A stretch of DNA of 64,000 bases from JANNBN01 sp963763885 (GTDB lineage: Bacteria > Actinomycetota > Acidimicrobiia > Acidimicrobiales > JANYDT01). Under the pieces are notes generated by a model that was not told where the DNA came from, ran no database searches, and was given only the letters and a program-made list of their open reading frames with translations. The DNA lies in contig CAVXQD010000001.1 of assembly GCA_963763885.1 (NCBI GenBank), forward strand, positions 62,001 through 126,000, given 5' to 3'. This document shows positions 53,169 through 63,769 of this stretch, one piece after another; position 1 is the stretch's first letter; every line of letters starts with the position of its first letter. The translations under genes were made by a program, and so were the position numbers.

Positions 53169-53720
53169 CGGGGGAAGCCGAACGCCCGTTTGACCTCCCC
53201 AGGATGGTTGAGGTCTTCAATCGCCACGGTGTGTCGTACATCGCAATCGGTGGCGTTTCCGGGTTTCTTCATGGGATGGTCGACTATGTGACCCAAGACG
53301 TAGACATGCTGGTCCAGCCGAGTCGTGGAGAACTCTGACCGGATACTAAGTGCGCTTGGCGAGCTTGGGGCTGACGTCTCCGAGGTGACGATCGGCGACC
53401 TTGAAATCAACACGCAGTGGGAAACGCCGAGCGGCCCGCTCGATATCCTCCTGACGGCAATAGGTCCAAACGAAACGGTGATCACATTCAGTGATTTGGA
53501 TCGGTACTCCGAGGCGATCGAAATCGAAAAGGGCATCCTTGTTCGAACAGCCTCGCTCGACGATGTGATCCGTATGAAAGAAGCTGCCGACCGGTGGAAG
53601 GATCACCTGGCTCTGCCTGAACTGCGGAGGCTTCGAGGTGACCTTCGTCCGGAGTTCCCCCGTGGTTTTGACCCCTTCGAGCACTTCCCTATTGAAGCTG
53701 ACGAAGACGACCAGCAGTAG
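53165..53720 (+). pseudogene. MNT-type nucleotidyltransferase, frameshifted
   Basis: The first frame gives NRHGVSYIAIGGVSGFLHGM and YVTQDVDMLVQPSR, the GG-x-D-x-D core of a small nucleotidyltransferase. It stops at 53336. A second frame beginning near 53325 continues ENSDRILSALGELGADVSEV through LVRTASLDDVIRMKEAADRW to the end. Restoring one base would give about 183 residues. A single-base error in the assembly is an equally good explanation. Confidence 0.75.
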
Positions 53721-53744
53721 CCACTCTTATGTGCACCTATGAGA

Positions 53745-53939
53745 TCAGAATTGAAGGCCGACGTGTTCGCCGAGGCGTTGGCCGAATAGCCGGGCGGGTC
53801 GGCGCGGGAGACTCAAATAGCGGCCCGACCCGGGCTTCTTCGCAGTGATCTCCGCGTTTACCAGGCGTGAATCCCGGCCTGTCGTTTGGGTTTCGTCAGT
53901 CGTAGCCGACAGCACGCATGCGTCGAGTACAGCTCTCAT
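53745..53939 (-). pseudogene. PIN-domain toxin, truncated
   Basis: MRAVLDACVLSAT is the canonical start of a VapC-like PIN nuclease with the first catalytic Asp. After 13 residues the sequence loses any PIN character and ends at 53745. It follows the antitoxin stop by nine bases, as in intact pairs. It cannot encode an active nuclease. Confidence 0.65.
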
Positions 53940-53947
53940 GAGCGCGG

Positions 53948-54286
53948 TCAGCGGTACGGCACGCCAGCAGCAATGTCTGCCGCTGTTATCGCTTCGACGT
54001 CGTTGAGTCGGTCTTGGCGTCGGCAGGCATACGAGATCGCGTCGTGGGTTCGTACTCTGCGGTGCGAGCCGGCGAAGTGCGCGGCCAGCTTCCCTTCGTC
54101 GATGAGCCGGACGACGAACGTGCGTGACAAACCGAGAAGGTCGGCTGTCTCTTGCGTGGTCAGGTCCTTGTCGTCGGCGAGCACGTGGACGCAGTGGCCG
54201 GCTGCGAGCTCGAAGAGGAGTTGTTGGACTGCGTGTTGGGCGGTGAGAGGGCGCTCGAGGGGCAGAGTTCGTCCGCGTGGCAACAT
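53948..54286 (-). CDS. HTH antitoxin (excisionase-like), partner of PIN toxin
   Basis: About 112 residues from MLPRGRTLPLERP; an upstream Met at 54454 is less likely. VQQLLFELAAGHCVHVLADD precedes an excisionase-type HTH (LTTQETADLLGLSRTFVVRL then IDEGKLAAHF) and HRRVRTHDAISYACRRQD. This layout is the usual antitoxin next to PIN_3 toxins in actinobacteria. The toxin gene is truncated, leaving an orphan antitoxin. Confidence 0.8.
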   Translation of the reverse strand: MLPRGRTLPLERPLTAQHAVQQLLFELAAGHCVHVLADDKDLTTQETADLLGLSRTFVVRLIDEGKLAAHFAGSHRRVRTHDAISYACRRQDRLNDVEAITAADIAAGVPYR

Positions 54287-54513
54287 GCCGCGTACCTTTT
54301 CCACGCCGCTGGTCGTCCCGACCGCGGTGCCGAAGTGCTGGCGCATAGTCCAGCCGGGCCGATGCCGAAGGTCCGCTTCGGTGACGCCTCTGGAGCGTCC
54401 GGCCGAGGCGACGCGGTCTGGGTGTCGCGATACCAACTGCGCGACCAAATTCACGATGAACTGATTGCACCGCTCCAGGCCGTCCTCGGGAAGGCATGAC
54501 GTGTCCGGGATCG

Positions 54514-57500
54514 CTACTTGCCTTGCTGCCCGCCGCTACCTGCGGCCTGTTCGGATTGCGAGCGGCGGCGCAGCACCAGTCCAACAGCGATGAGCATCAG
54601 AGCGAGAAGAGCGAGGGACGCCACCGACGAGCCGGTCAACGCAAGGTTGGCGACCACCGCGGCGGGCGTCGTGATGGTGACCGGGGCCTCGGACGACACC
54701 GGTTCACGGGTGACGGACTCACCCTTCACAAGCACCGTCCGCTTCCCGACGCTGGCCATGGGTGCCGGAGCGCTGAACGTGAACGAACCGTCGCTGTCTA
54801 CCACGGCCGTGCCGAGGAGGATCGATCCAGGCTGCAATTCGACCGTGACCGTTGACCCTGGGCGATAACCGGAACCGCTGACTCTCAGAGCCTCACCCGT
54901 GTTGACCGACGCTGACCCCACCGATGCTGATGCAGCCTTCGGGGCGACGGTTGGTGGAACGGTTTGGACCGTAGTGGCAATACTTGGTGTGACGGTGGTC
55001 GGCATCAATGCCGTCGTCGGTGCCGGATCGAGGGTTGTTGGCGGATTGACGAACACGGGGACTTGGACCGGAGCCAGCGCGACCGTGGTCGACGGTGAAA
55101 TGGTTGTCGTCGACGAAGTCGTCGTGCTTGATGCGACGGCCGTGGTCGGTGCCACTGTGGTGGTTGGGCCGACTGTGGTTGTCGGTGCGGCGGTTGTCGG
55201 TGCCACTGTGGTGGTTGGGCCGACTGTGGTTGTCGGTGCCGTGGTTGTCGGTGCCGTGGTTGTCGGTGCGGCGGTTGTTGGTGCCGTGGTTGATTGATGC
55301 CAAGGTTGATGTGGGCGAGGTGGTCGCGGACGTTGTTGATGTAGTTGTCGTTGGTTGCGTCGTCGTAGTCGATGTAGTCGTCGTTGGTTGCGTTGTCGAC
55401 GTTGTTGTGGACGTTGTGGTCGAAGTCGTTGTCGACGTTGTCGTTGTCGACGTTGTCGTTGTCGGGACAAGAGCTGCCGGCACGATCTTGCGAATCTTGA
55501 AGTTGCCGGAGTCCGAGACGAACACGTTGCCGGCGGGGTCGACCATGATGCCTCCCAGCGAGCTGAACATCGCCGTTGCGCCGTCGCCGTCTGCGAAACC
55601 GCGAACACCCGTCCCAGCGAGGGTCGACACGACACCGTCGGAGCTGATCTTGCGAACCCGAAGGCCGGATAGTTCTGCAACGTAGACGTTGCCCGATGCA
55701 TCCGCTGCGACGTAGTAGCCGCCGTTGAACTGCGCAGTATTCGCCGGCCCGTTCGCAAATCCCGGGACGCCGTTCCCTGCCAGGGTCGACACGACACCCG
55801 CAGGAGTGATCTTACGAATGCGGTTGTTGACTGCGTCGGCCACGTACAGATTGCCTGATGGGTCGAAGGTGAGGCCGATCGGAACCTCGAAGCGTGCCGT
55901 TGCGGCAGGGCCGTCCACGTATCCCGCGGTCCCGTCTCCGGCAAACGATGAAACCAGGCCATCCGCGATCTTGCGGATTTGTTGGCTTGACGCATCGGTG
56001 ACGTAGACATTGCCCGCCGCATCGAGTGCGATCCCGCTTGGGGAGTCGAATCGCGACGTTGCGGCAGGACCGTTCCGGACAGCGCGGTTTCCGTCGCCGG
56101 CGACCGTGGTGACCACACCAGCTGGCGTGATCTTGCGAATTCGATGGTTGCCACTGTCTGCAACGAACACGTTCCCGGATCCATCGATTGCCAGGCCCCT
56201 CGGACCGTTGAAGCGAGCCGAAGACCCGGTTCCGTCGCTGAATCCTGCAAGGTCGTTACCGTTACCGGCGAACGACGTCACCGTGCCCGATGGGCTGATC
56301 TTCCAGATCTGATTGGTGACATGGTCGGCTGTGTAGATGTTCCCCGCGGCGTCCATCACGAGACCATTCGCAGCTGAGACCTCGGCCAAGGTAGACGTGA
56401 TGTTCCCTGACTGTGGCACCGTTGTTGTGGTCGTTGGGAGTGTTGTTGTCGTGGTGGTCGAAGGAGCGACATAGCCAACCGGCGTGATCTTCCTGATCAT
56501 GCCGTTGGTGGTGTCTGCGACGTACAGCACCCCGACAGCATCCACGGCGAGTCCCGATGGAAGGTGGAACGTCGAGGCGGAGCCGTCCCCGTTCGTCGAC
56601 CCAGCGACACCAGTGCCGGAAGCCGTCGAGACGGTGCCGTTCGGTGCGATCTTGCGAATCCGGTTGTTCTTCGAGTCGGCGACGTACACGTTTCCGGCAA
56701 TGTCAACGGCGACACCGGTCGGCTCGTTGAACTTCGCTGTCGCGCCAGCACCGTCTGCGAACCCGGCAACTCCGGTTCCGGCAAGCGTCGACACGTAGCC
56801 GGCCGAGTTGATCTTGCGGATTCGGTGGCTGTATTGATCAGCGACGTACACGTTGCCGGAGCCATCCGCCGCGATGTGGGCAAGGCTGGAGAACTTGGCG
56901 GTGGCACCAGGGCCATCGACGTAGCCAACCGGTGTGGACCCTGCGACGGTGGAGACGATGCCTGCGGTCGAGAGCTTCCGGAGTCTGGCGTTCCAGTAGT
57001 CAGCGACGAAGACGTTGCCAGCAGCATCGACGGCAACACCGGTCGGGTTTTCGATCTGCGCCGTCGCAACAGGGCCGTCGACCATTCCCCCGACCCCGGT
57101 GCCGAGAATCGTTGATACCACACCGGCAGGGGTGACCTTGCGGATCCGGTGGTTGTTGTAGTCGGCCACATACACGTTGCCCGAACTGTCGACGGCAACG
57201 GCCTTCGGACTGTTGAACCTGGCAGTGAGCCCGGGCCCATCGGCGAATCCAGCGACGCCGTTCCCGGCGAGCACCGTCACGTTCCCGGCCGGATCGAACT
57301 TCTTGACCTGATGAGTCGCCTGCTCCACGACGTACACGTTGCCGGCACTGTCGACCGCCGACGCGATTGGGAGTGGGGTGAACGGAACAAGCGTCGAAGT
57401 GTTGGTGCCCGTCAGCGGAATGGTCGTGGTGGTCGATGCCGCCGTGGTGGTTGTGGTCGTCGGGAGCAGCGATGCTGCAGTGAACTGGTAGATCGTGTTC

Positions 57501-58543
57501 TGTACCCAATTGGTCACATACACGTTGCCCGATCCATCGACAGCGACGCCCTTTGGCTGGAAGAACTGGGCCGTCGATCCGAGGGATGTCGTGGTTCCTG
57601 TGCTGGGGTCGATCGATCGGATCCGGTTGTTTCCCGTGTCGGCCACGAGCAATTTGCCGGACCGGTCGAATGCGAGTCCGGCCGGGGAACTGAACGACGC
57701 CACGACCCCCGTGCCGTCCGCGAACGCCGCACTACCCGAGCCTGCGAGCGTCGACACGGTCCCTGCGGGTGTGATCTTGCGGATGCGGTGGTTTTGTTCG
57801 TCCGCCACGTACACGCTGCCTGTCGAGTCGACCGCAATCCCGAGCGGACGGTTGAACTGCGCGACGGTTGCCGCCCCGTCGGCGAACCCTGCAGTCCCGT
57901 TCCCGGCAACCGTCGAGACCATCCCTGAGGGTGTGATCTTGCGGATCCGGGAGTTTTCCTGCTCGGCCACATAGACGTTGCCAGAGGCGTCGACAGCGAC
58001 CGCCACCGGACCGTTGAACTGGGCGACCGCTGCCGCCCCGTCGGCGAACCCTGCAGTCCCGTTTCCGGCAACCGTCGAGACCGTCCCCGAGGGCGTGATC
58101 TTGCGGATCCGGTGGTTCCCCCCGTCGGCGACGAAGATGTTGCCCGCGGCGTCGGTCGCGATTCCGCTGGCGTAGCTGAACTGTGCGGACACGCCCTGTC
58201 CGTCGGCGAATCCGCTCGAGCTCCCGGCGAATGTGGAGACCATCCCCGTTGTGTCGATCTTGCGCACCAGCGAGCGATAGAGGTCGGTGACGTAGACGTT
58301 GCCCGTTGGGTCGGCGGCGATGCCCCACGGCCCGTCAAACCCCGCGGAAAGACGGGGACCATTGCTGATAACGCGGAGAAGGTTGGGGTTCCCGGCCCAA
58401 TGAGTCGCGTCCGGTGTGGACGCCGACGCTTGCGGCGCCGGTCCGCCGGTGGCGATCGCCACCGCGACCACTGTTGCTGCGAGTAGAGCCGAAAGCGAGC
58501 GCATCGAGATGTGTCGGAGTCTTGTGAAGAACGAGAAGATCAT
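54514..58543 (-). CDS. Secreted NHL-repeat surface protein with LAXTG anchor, frameshift in stalk
   Basis: Begins MIFSFFTRLRHISMRSLSAL; a signal peptide ends near PAPQASAS. About eighteen NHL beta-propeller repeats (pattern FADG, GVAVDASGNVYVAD, NNRIRKITPAGVVSTLAG) form three blocks split by Thr-rich linkers. The Thr stalk (TTTTSTTTT and similar) shifts frame at about 55300; the first frame ends at 54893 without an anchor. The other frame continues TTAPTTAAPTTT, a TIG-like domain (GEALRVSGSGYRPGSTVTVE), LALTG, one membrane helix and RRRS, a sortase E-type (LAXTG) signal. Restored length is about 1340 residues. Adhesion or carbohydrate binding is plausible. Confidence 0.8.
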
Positions 58544-59033
58544 GGTTGCGTTCTTCGGACCGCTTTTTGGCTTGCTAAACGATTGTGAGGAGAAACGAAC
58601 AATCGAAGAGCAACGTAACCAGTCAGCTCATCCAGGCGTTGGGAGCCACAGACACCGTTCGCCGCGCAGCATTCGGCGCAATGCGGGCAGCAGGGATAGG
58701 CGGGCTGACACCGACCGAGGATGCTGCATTTGCGGCGACGCGAGCCGATTGCTAGGAGATATGTACACACACGAGATCGCCCGAGCTCCGTCACGGTCTC
58801 GCTCAGATCAGGGCACAACTCGTGTCTCGCTTCGCTGAGCACCGCGGGGCGTTACATGTCGCACGACGCACAGCAGTAGCCATCGCGTCTTGGGACTAAC
58901 GAGTTGTCCGGCGGTGATCGGCTTCGCGATCGTTGTTCCACGTCGAAATGTAAAGGAATCCTCGCGCTGGCCCCGTCAAGAACTCCCAGGTGGCAGTCGA
59001 TTACTGAGAACCTTCCGCGACAAGGAGCTTCCC
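58544..59033. other. Divergent promoter region
   Basis: About 490 bases separate the surface protein and the SET operon. Open frames here lack similarity. aaggag at 59022-59027 is a good ribosome site for the GTG start at 59034. No repeat or RNA gene recognised. Confidence 0.5.
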
Positions 59034-59648
59034 GTGATCCACCCCTGCACTGAGCTGCGTTTCAAGAACGAGGACGTGGGGCATGCGGTATACGCAACCC
59101 GAGATATTCCTTACGGAACAATTGTGTGGACGCTGTGCTCCCTCGACCAGCGCATCACAGCGGCCCAACGTGCCCAGTTACCCCCGGCGTCTCAGCTGAT
59201 GGTGGACTTCTACGGCTACATCGACAGTCAGCGTGACACGATCCTGTGCTGGGACCACGGACGATACGTCAACCACTCATGCGCTCCGGCGATGATGTCG
59301 GTTGGTCAGGAACACGAGATCGCCGTGCGTGATATCGCAGCTGGTGAAGAATTGACCTGCGACTACGGCACGCTCAATCTGCTGAAGCCGCTGGAATGCC
59401 TCTGCGGTCATCAGAACTGTCGTTCCACGATCGACGACACTGAACTGAGTACTACGTCGCTGAGCCGCGAAATCGATGCCGTGGTGGCGGCCGCGATGCG
59501 CGCGACACGATCGGTGCCGCAGCCGCTTATTCCGTATATGCGCGACGTCGCTGGTTTCGCAGCACTGTGCTCTGGAGACGCACCGCTCCCGTCGGTGCGA
59601 CTCTGCGACGCCGGATCAGCGGCGCTTATCGGCGGTGGCGCCCGGTGA
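59034..59648 (+). CDS. SET-domain protein 1 (putative lysine methyltransferase)
   Basis: 204 residues from GTG (VIHPCTELRFKNEDVGHAVY). SET motifs: HAVYATRDIPYGTIVW (first GxG-like part), RYVNHSCAPAMMS (SAM pocket), AAGEELTCDYGTLN (catalytic Tyr), and a post-SET CLCGHQNCR that resembles a zinc-binding Cys set. A C-terminal helical tail follows. Bacterial SET proteins methylate lysines of proteins; the target is unknown. The stop overlaps the next start (GTGA). Confidence 0.88.
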   Translation: MIHPCTELRFKNEDVGHAVYATRDIPYGTIVWTLCSLDQRITAAQRAQLPPASQLMVDFYGYIDSQRDTILCWDHGRYVNHSCAPAMMSVGQEHEIAVRDIAAGEELTCDYGTLNLLKPLECLCGHQNCRSTIDDTELSTTSLSREIDAVVAAAMRATRSVPQPLIPYMRDVAGFAALCSGDAPLPSVRLCDAGSAALIGGGAR

Positions 59649-60211
59649 TTCACCCGTGCACGAACCTGGTGACCGTGTCGGAATCGGTAGGTCACGGTGT
59701 GATCGCAACGGAGATGATTCCCCGCGGAACCATCACCTGGGTGCGCGATCGCTTCGACACGATTGTCCGTCCAGGCGACCGGATTGAGTCGCAGCCAATG
59801 CTGCAAGATGCGCTGTTCCGCAACGCTTACCGCCGCGCCGACGGGTGCTTCGTGCTCACATGGGACCACGCGAAGTTCATGAACCACAGCTGCGAAGCGA
59901 ACATAGCCATTATTTGCGGTGACCTGGAGATCGCCGTGCGCGACATCGAACCGGGCGAGCAATTGACGAACGACTACGCCGCCATGTACCTCGATGAGGA
60001 CGAACCGTTTGTTTGTGCATGCGGGGCGCTGTCATGCCGACGGACCGTGTCACCACTCGACGCGGTAATCCTGTCGGAGCGTTGGGAGAACGACATCGAA
60101 GCCGCCCTGGCCTATGTCGACCACGTCCGACAACCCCTACGTTCACTCATTGATGACGTGCACGAGGCAGCGCTTCTGTCCTTCCGCCGCCTCGCAGTGG
60201 TTGAGGCCTGA
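59645..60211 (+). CDS. SET-domain protein 2 (tandem paralogue)
   Basis: 188 residues from GTG. It parallels the first at every motif: VIHPCTNLVTVSESVGHGVI, KFMNHSCEANIAI, EPGEQLTNDYAAMY, and CACGALSCRRTV. Identity to protein 1 is only moderate, so the duplication is old or the two have diverged in role. It is coupled to protein 1 (GTGA) and to the membrane protein start two bases after its stop. Confidence 0.87.
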   Translation: MIHPCTNLVTVSESVGHGVIATEMIPRGTITWVRDRFDTIVRPGDRIESQPMLQDALFRNAYRRADGCFVLTWDHAKFMNHSCEANIAIICGDLEIAVRDIEPGEQLTNDYAAMYLDEDEPFVCACGALSCRRTVSPLDAVILSERWENDIEAALAYVDHVRQPLRSLIDDVHEAALLSFRRLAVVEA

Positions 60212-60212
60212 A

Positions 60213-62573
60213 GTGAAATTCGTTGGCCGACGTTTGGGAGCGGGCCTGGCCATTGTCGGACTGTCGCTGCTGATCGGCGCAGACGCATTCGCGTTCCAGG
60301 ACCCGGATGCACTCAATCCGACCGGGCCTCCGTTGACCGAGCCCGCCACGACCAATTCCGCTCCGGAGCCAATTGATTCGCCTGCTCCGCCGCCTGCCAC
60401 CACCGACGTTGAGACTGAGCCATCGACAACGCATGCGACGCGAGGCTCTACGTCCGCTACACCGACCAGCACTGTCGACCCTGACCCCGATGACGAGCCA
60501 ACGACCAGCCGTCCAGCGACTGCCGGAAAGCCAAAGCGGGTAGCGAGCCCCAATACCGTTCGATCGGACGATCCCGATGACGATGAAGATGGCGACACTT
60601 CCAAGGCCGACGAATCGCCCGCCAGTCGTTCAAGCGGCGCGAGACCGACAACCCGAGCTCAAGATAATGACGAGGAAGACAATGGGGATGTTTCGCCACC
60701 CTCGCAGTCGAACGGCAAGACAGCCGACGCCTCCGACGACGACGACGACCCCGAATCGCAAGGGGTCAGCTCGTCCGACGATGCCCCCGAGGACCCTGCG
60801 AGCGATTCTGCGAACGAACCTACGACCGATTCTGATAACGACCAGGACGGAGAACCGAACGCGATTGACGGGGACGGGATAGACGGGGAAGGGATAGACG
60901 GGGAAGGGATAGACGGGGACGGGATCGACACAGCAGAGCCGCTCTTCGACGCCGACGCAGAGCCGGACTCCGACCCGTCCAGCTCGACCGACTTTTCGGG
61001 CGAGGCCGACGCGTTTGGCGACTCGATAGGGGATCCCGACTCGACAGGCGACTCGACAAATGATGCCGGCAAGGAACCCGGTAGCGATCCATCAGGCGAT
61101 GGCCAACCACGCGAGCTCGCCTTCAGGATTCCGGCAGGTCGTGACTACCCGACGTTCATCCCGGTCGAACACGTCGCCCCCATGCAGCGTGTGCAGACCA
61201 TTGCCGTGTCCGCGATGGCAGTGATCGCAGCTGCTGCGGCTCCGGCCGCTGCAGCCCGCGCCGGGCGTGGCTCCAGCGGGGTCAAACAGGCGCATGCCTC
61301 GAACCCTGCAAGTGGAGCAACCCCAGCCGGCGAGGGTGAATACGCGGAGATTTACACCGGTGACGCTGCGTTCGCTGCCGCTGCCAGCATCGAACCCGGA
61401 CGCGGTGACCGATCCCGTACGTGGCACGCCCCGATGACGGACCCGTTCGACCGAACGACGAAGACCATTCCCACTCGTTTGGCGCCTCTGACACCCCTCC
61501 TTTCGAACCTGGTCGCCGACGGCACGTGGGCTCGCGCAGTGGCTGGAAGCATCGCCGCTGTTCTGCCGCTTGGCGGAATCGCGCTCGGGGTTGCCGCCGG
61601 GTTTGATGCCCAGGGCTCATTCCTTCCGCCCTCTCTGTTTTTCGTAGCCGCGCTTATGGTTCTTGGGGTGCTCGATGCGGGAGCTGGCTTCGTCGCCTCG
61701 CTCGCCTTCGCTGGGACAACAATGGCTGTTGGCGGCCTTCCCAACACCACAGAGCTCCGAGCACTTCTCGGTCTAATTGTGTTGTGGTTTGCCCCGGTCA
61801 TCATTGCGGGTGCGACTCGCCCGTTACGACGGGAGCTGGACCGATCCTTCGACACCTGGCTCGATCGGATCGGCGACGTGATCATTGGATCGATGACCGC
61901 AGTGTGGTGTTCGCAAGGGTTCACCTACGGGCAGAATGCACTCACCGGCTTGCAGCTGCCAATCGCCGATCAGTACGTCATGCTGGGGTGGATTGCGTTC
62001 GCTGCACTGGTTGCCAGATATTTGCTCGAGTCTGCTGTCGCCTGGTGGTATCCCGTCCGGCTTGCGGCCACCGATCCTGGCGAACCCGACCAGGCGCCGC
62101 TCATACAGCGCGGCGTGTCACTTGGCGCCCGGGCCGGGTTGTTCCTGTTCGTGGCATCTGGATTCTTCCGGATCGACGCCAAGATCGTCTTCGCGACGTT
62201 CGTGATGCTTTTCGGTGTGTTTGCCTATTGGGACGGCGTCAGCTCACGCTTCCCCAACAGTGCCCGCCTTCACCGCTGGGCGCCGGGCGGCTTCCCCATG
62301 GCGATCATCCTGGTGGTGGCAACGGACCGCATCACGGCATGGCTCGGCAACGCGGAATCCGATCCCCAGAGGCGGATGCTGCACACCTTCGTCCTCGTCG
62401 CCGTACCGGTACTCCTCTCCACCCTCGTGGCCGTGATCGGCCGGGACGGAGAGCGACCCCAGCTTCGACGTTGGCACCGCTTCGCATCTGTCCCCCTGCT
62501 GGTGCTGAGCGCGCACTACATGTTCGGGCTCTTCCTGTCGCTGCCGGTGCCATCACTTTTTCGGGCTGCCTAA
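60213..62573 (+). CDS. Large acidic multi-pass membrane protein
   Basis: About 786 residues from GTG (VKFVGRRLGAGLAIVG). A signal-like helix ends near ADAFAFQDP. Residues about 30-330 are Pro/Thr then Asp/Ser-rich and low in complexity, with near-perfect 5-residue repeats IDGEG encoded by 15-base units (60872-60930). The second half has eight or nine membrane helices (LPLGGIALGVAAGF, LLGLIVLWFAPVIIAGA, AIILVVATDRITAWLG and others). No known transporter motif was recognised. Third gene of the SET operon. Confidence 0.8.
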   Translation: MKFVGRRLGAGLAIVGLSLLIGADAFAFQDPDALNPTGPPLTEPATTNSAPEPIDSPAPPPATTDVETEPSTTHATRGSTSATPTSTVDPDPDDEPTTSRPATAGKPKRVASPNTVRSDDPDDDEDGDTSKADESPASRSSGARPTTRAQDNDEEDNGDVSPPSQSNGKTADASDDDDDPESQGVSSSDDAPEDPASDSANEPTTDSDNDQDGEPNAIDGDGIDGEGIDGEGIDGDGIDTAEPLFDADAEPDSDPSSSTDFSGEADAFGDSIGDPDSTGDSTNDAGKEPGSDPSGDGQPRELAFRIPAGRDYPTFIPVEHVAPMQRVQTIAVSAMAVIAAAAAPAAAARAGRGSSGVKQAHASNPASGATPAGEGEYAEIYTGDAAFAAAASIEPGRGDRSRTWHAPMTDPFDRTTKTIPTRLAPLTPLLSNLVADGTWARAVAGSIAAVLPLGGIALGVAAGFDAQGSFLPPSLFFVAALMVLGVLDAGAGFVASLAFAGTTMAVGGLPNTTELRALLGLIVLWFAPVIIAGATRPLRRELDRSFDTWLDRIGDVIIGSMTAVWCSQGFTYGQNALTGLQLPIADQYVMLGWIAFAALVARYLLESAVAWWYPVRLAATDPGEPDQAPLIQRGVSLGARAGLFLFVASGFFRIDAKIVFATFVMLFGVFAYWDGVSSRFPNSARLHRWAPGGFPMAIILVVATDRITAWLGNAESDPQRRMLHTFVLVAVPVLLSTLVAVIGRDGERPQLRRWHRFASVPLLVLSAHYMFGLFLSLPVPSLFRAA

Positions 62574-62680
62574 GCGCCCCATCGTCGCGCAAGCTGTGCC
62601 GGGTCAACGCTCTTTGAGCTGGTCCGCTGAGCAAGATTTAGCAAGCACCAGCCATGCGCACAACGGGCCTCAACTTTTGG

Positions 62681-63631
62681 TCACTGGCAACCTTCGCTAC
62701 CTGGTCGTCCGACGGCTGCGAAAGCTATCCGGTCGTACGCGTTCAACTTCGGCTCGCCCTCAGCGTAGGGGTACATCAACGATGTCGGATCGCTGACGTG
62801 ATCTAACCCCATCACGTGTCCCAGTTCATGCAACGCTGTCTTGCGGAACGTCGCTGGGCGGTTGAGCAGAGGGTCGACCCGAAAGGTGAGTGACGCACCG
62901 TCGGCGAACTCAGCGGGTGCTCCTGCTCGTTCCCGCCGATACCCTGCACTAGCGACCCCGAGTACGACCGAGTCTGAGTCCTCGGCATCGCTGGTCACGG
63001 GCCGGGCTGGGTCTTCCCACTGTACGACCATCGAGGTTCGCGGGTGTTCTATGTCGACCGTTGACGGATCGTAAGAGTCGACACCAACGTCATATTCGCC
63101 GGTCAGCCCGTCATAGACGAATTCAATGCCAGTGACCTCGCTGATGGTGCGCACAGCCTCGGTGACGGCGGGTAGCGCGTCGAATCCCTGTCGAGCCGGG
63201 TTGTAGATCCAGTGAAGCGCGACGCATGGGTTAGGGCGCTCGCCGGTCAACTTCACGTTGCGCAGCGCCGCTGGAAAAGCGTTCTTTGGATATAAGAAGG
63301 TCGCCGCAAGCGGAGCCTGGGTTGGTACGACGGTCGCAGGCGTCTGTTTGACTGACGGTGTAGCGGGGGGTGCTGTCACTTTCGTCGCTTGTGGTCGGGT
63401 GGTGGCGGGCTTGGAACGGGCCGCTGAGCGCGTCGTTGCGGACCGCTTCTGTTTGGGTCGACTCTTCGACGGGCCCACAGCAAATGCCGATGCGCACGTT
63501 AGGAACGACACGACCGTTGCCAAGACGGCCACCTTTGTGACCAACGCTGGGACTACGTGCGACGAAGTTGTTTGTGGCGAGGTTCTTTGTGGCGACCTTG
63601 ATTGCGACGAGGTCACGTTGGGGAACGGCAT
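62681..63631 (-). CDS. Matrixin-like zinc metallopeptidase, secreted
   Basis: 316 residues. A hydrophobic segment at about residues 32-50 (VTKVAVLATVVSFLTCASAF) is a signal or anchor. A Lys/Arg/Thr-rich linker precedes the metzincin domain with zinc site HELGHVMGLDH and Met-turn SLMYPYAEG. The enzyme should cleave extracellular proteins. It is convergent with the membrane protein gene. Confidence 0.9.
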   Translation of the reverse strand: MPFPNVTSSQSRSPQRTSPQTTSSHVVPALVTKVAVLATVVSFLTCASAFAVGPSKSRPKQKRSATTRSAARSKPATTRPQATKVTAPPATPSVKQTPATVVPTQAPLAATFLYPKNAFPAALRNVKLTGERPNPCVALHWIYNPARQGFDALPAVTEAVRTISEVTGIEFVYDGLTGEYDVGVDSYDPSTVDIEHPRTSMVVQWEDPARPVTSDAEDSDSVVLGVASAGYRRERAGAPAEFADGASLTFRVDPLLNRPATFRKTALHELGHVMGLDHVSDPTSLMYPYAEGEPKLNAYDRIAFAAVGRPGSEGCQ

Positions 63632-63769
63632 TGCGGATGGCTCTTTCGACAGGCGGAATGCTCGTACTTCGGCACAAAATGTCGCGAAACGAAGCTCTGT
63701 GAAGAAACACTCACAATCGGCGGAACTGGAGTAGGTACGCCGATCTGGCTGGGTCCCCCACTCTGCGGC

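Noticed and set aside
55095..55685. Val-rich open frames opposite the surface protein stalk
   Set aside because: They are the antisense of Thr repeats (ACN codons) and not real genes.
58540..58842. 100-codon open frame upstream of the surface protein
   Set aside because: Overlaps the promoter region and shows no recognisable domain.
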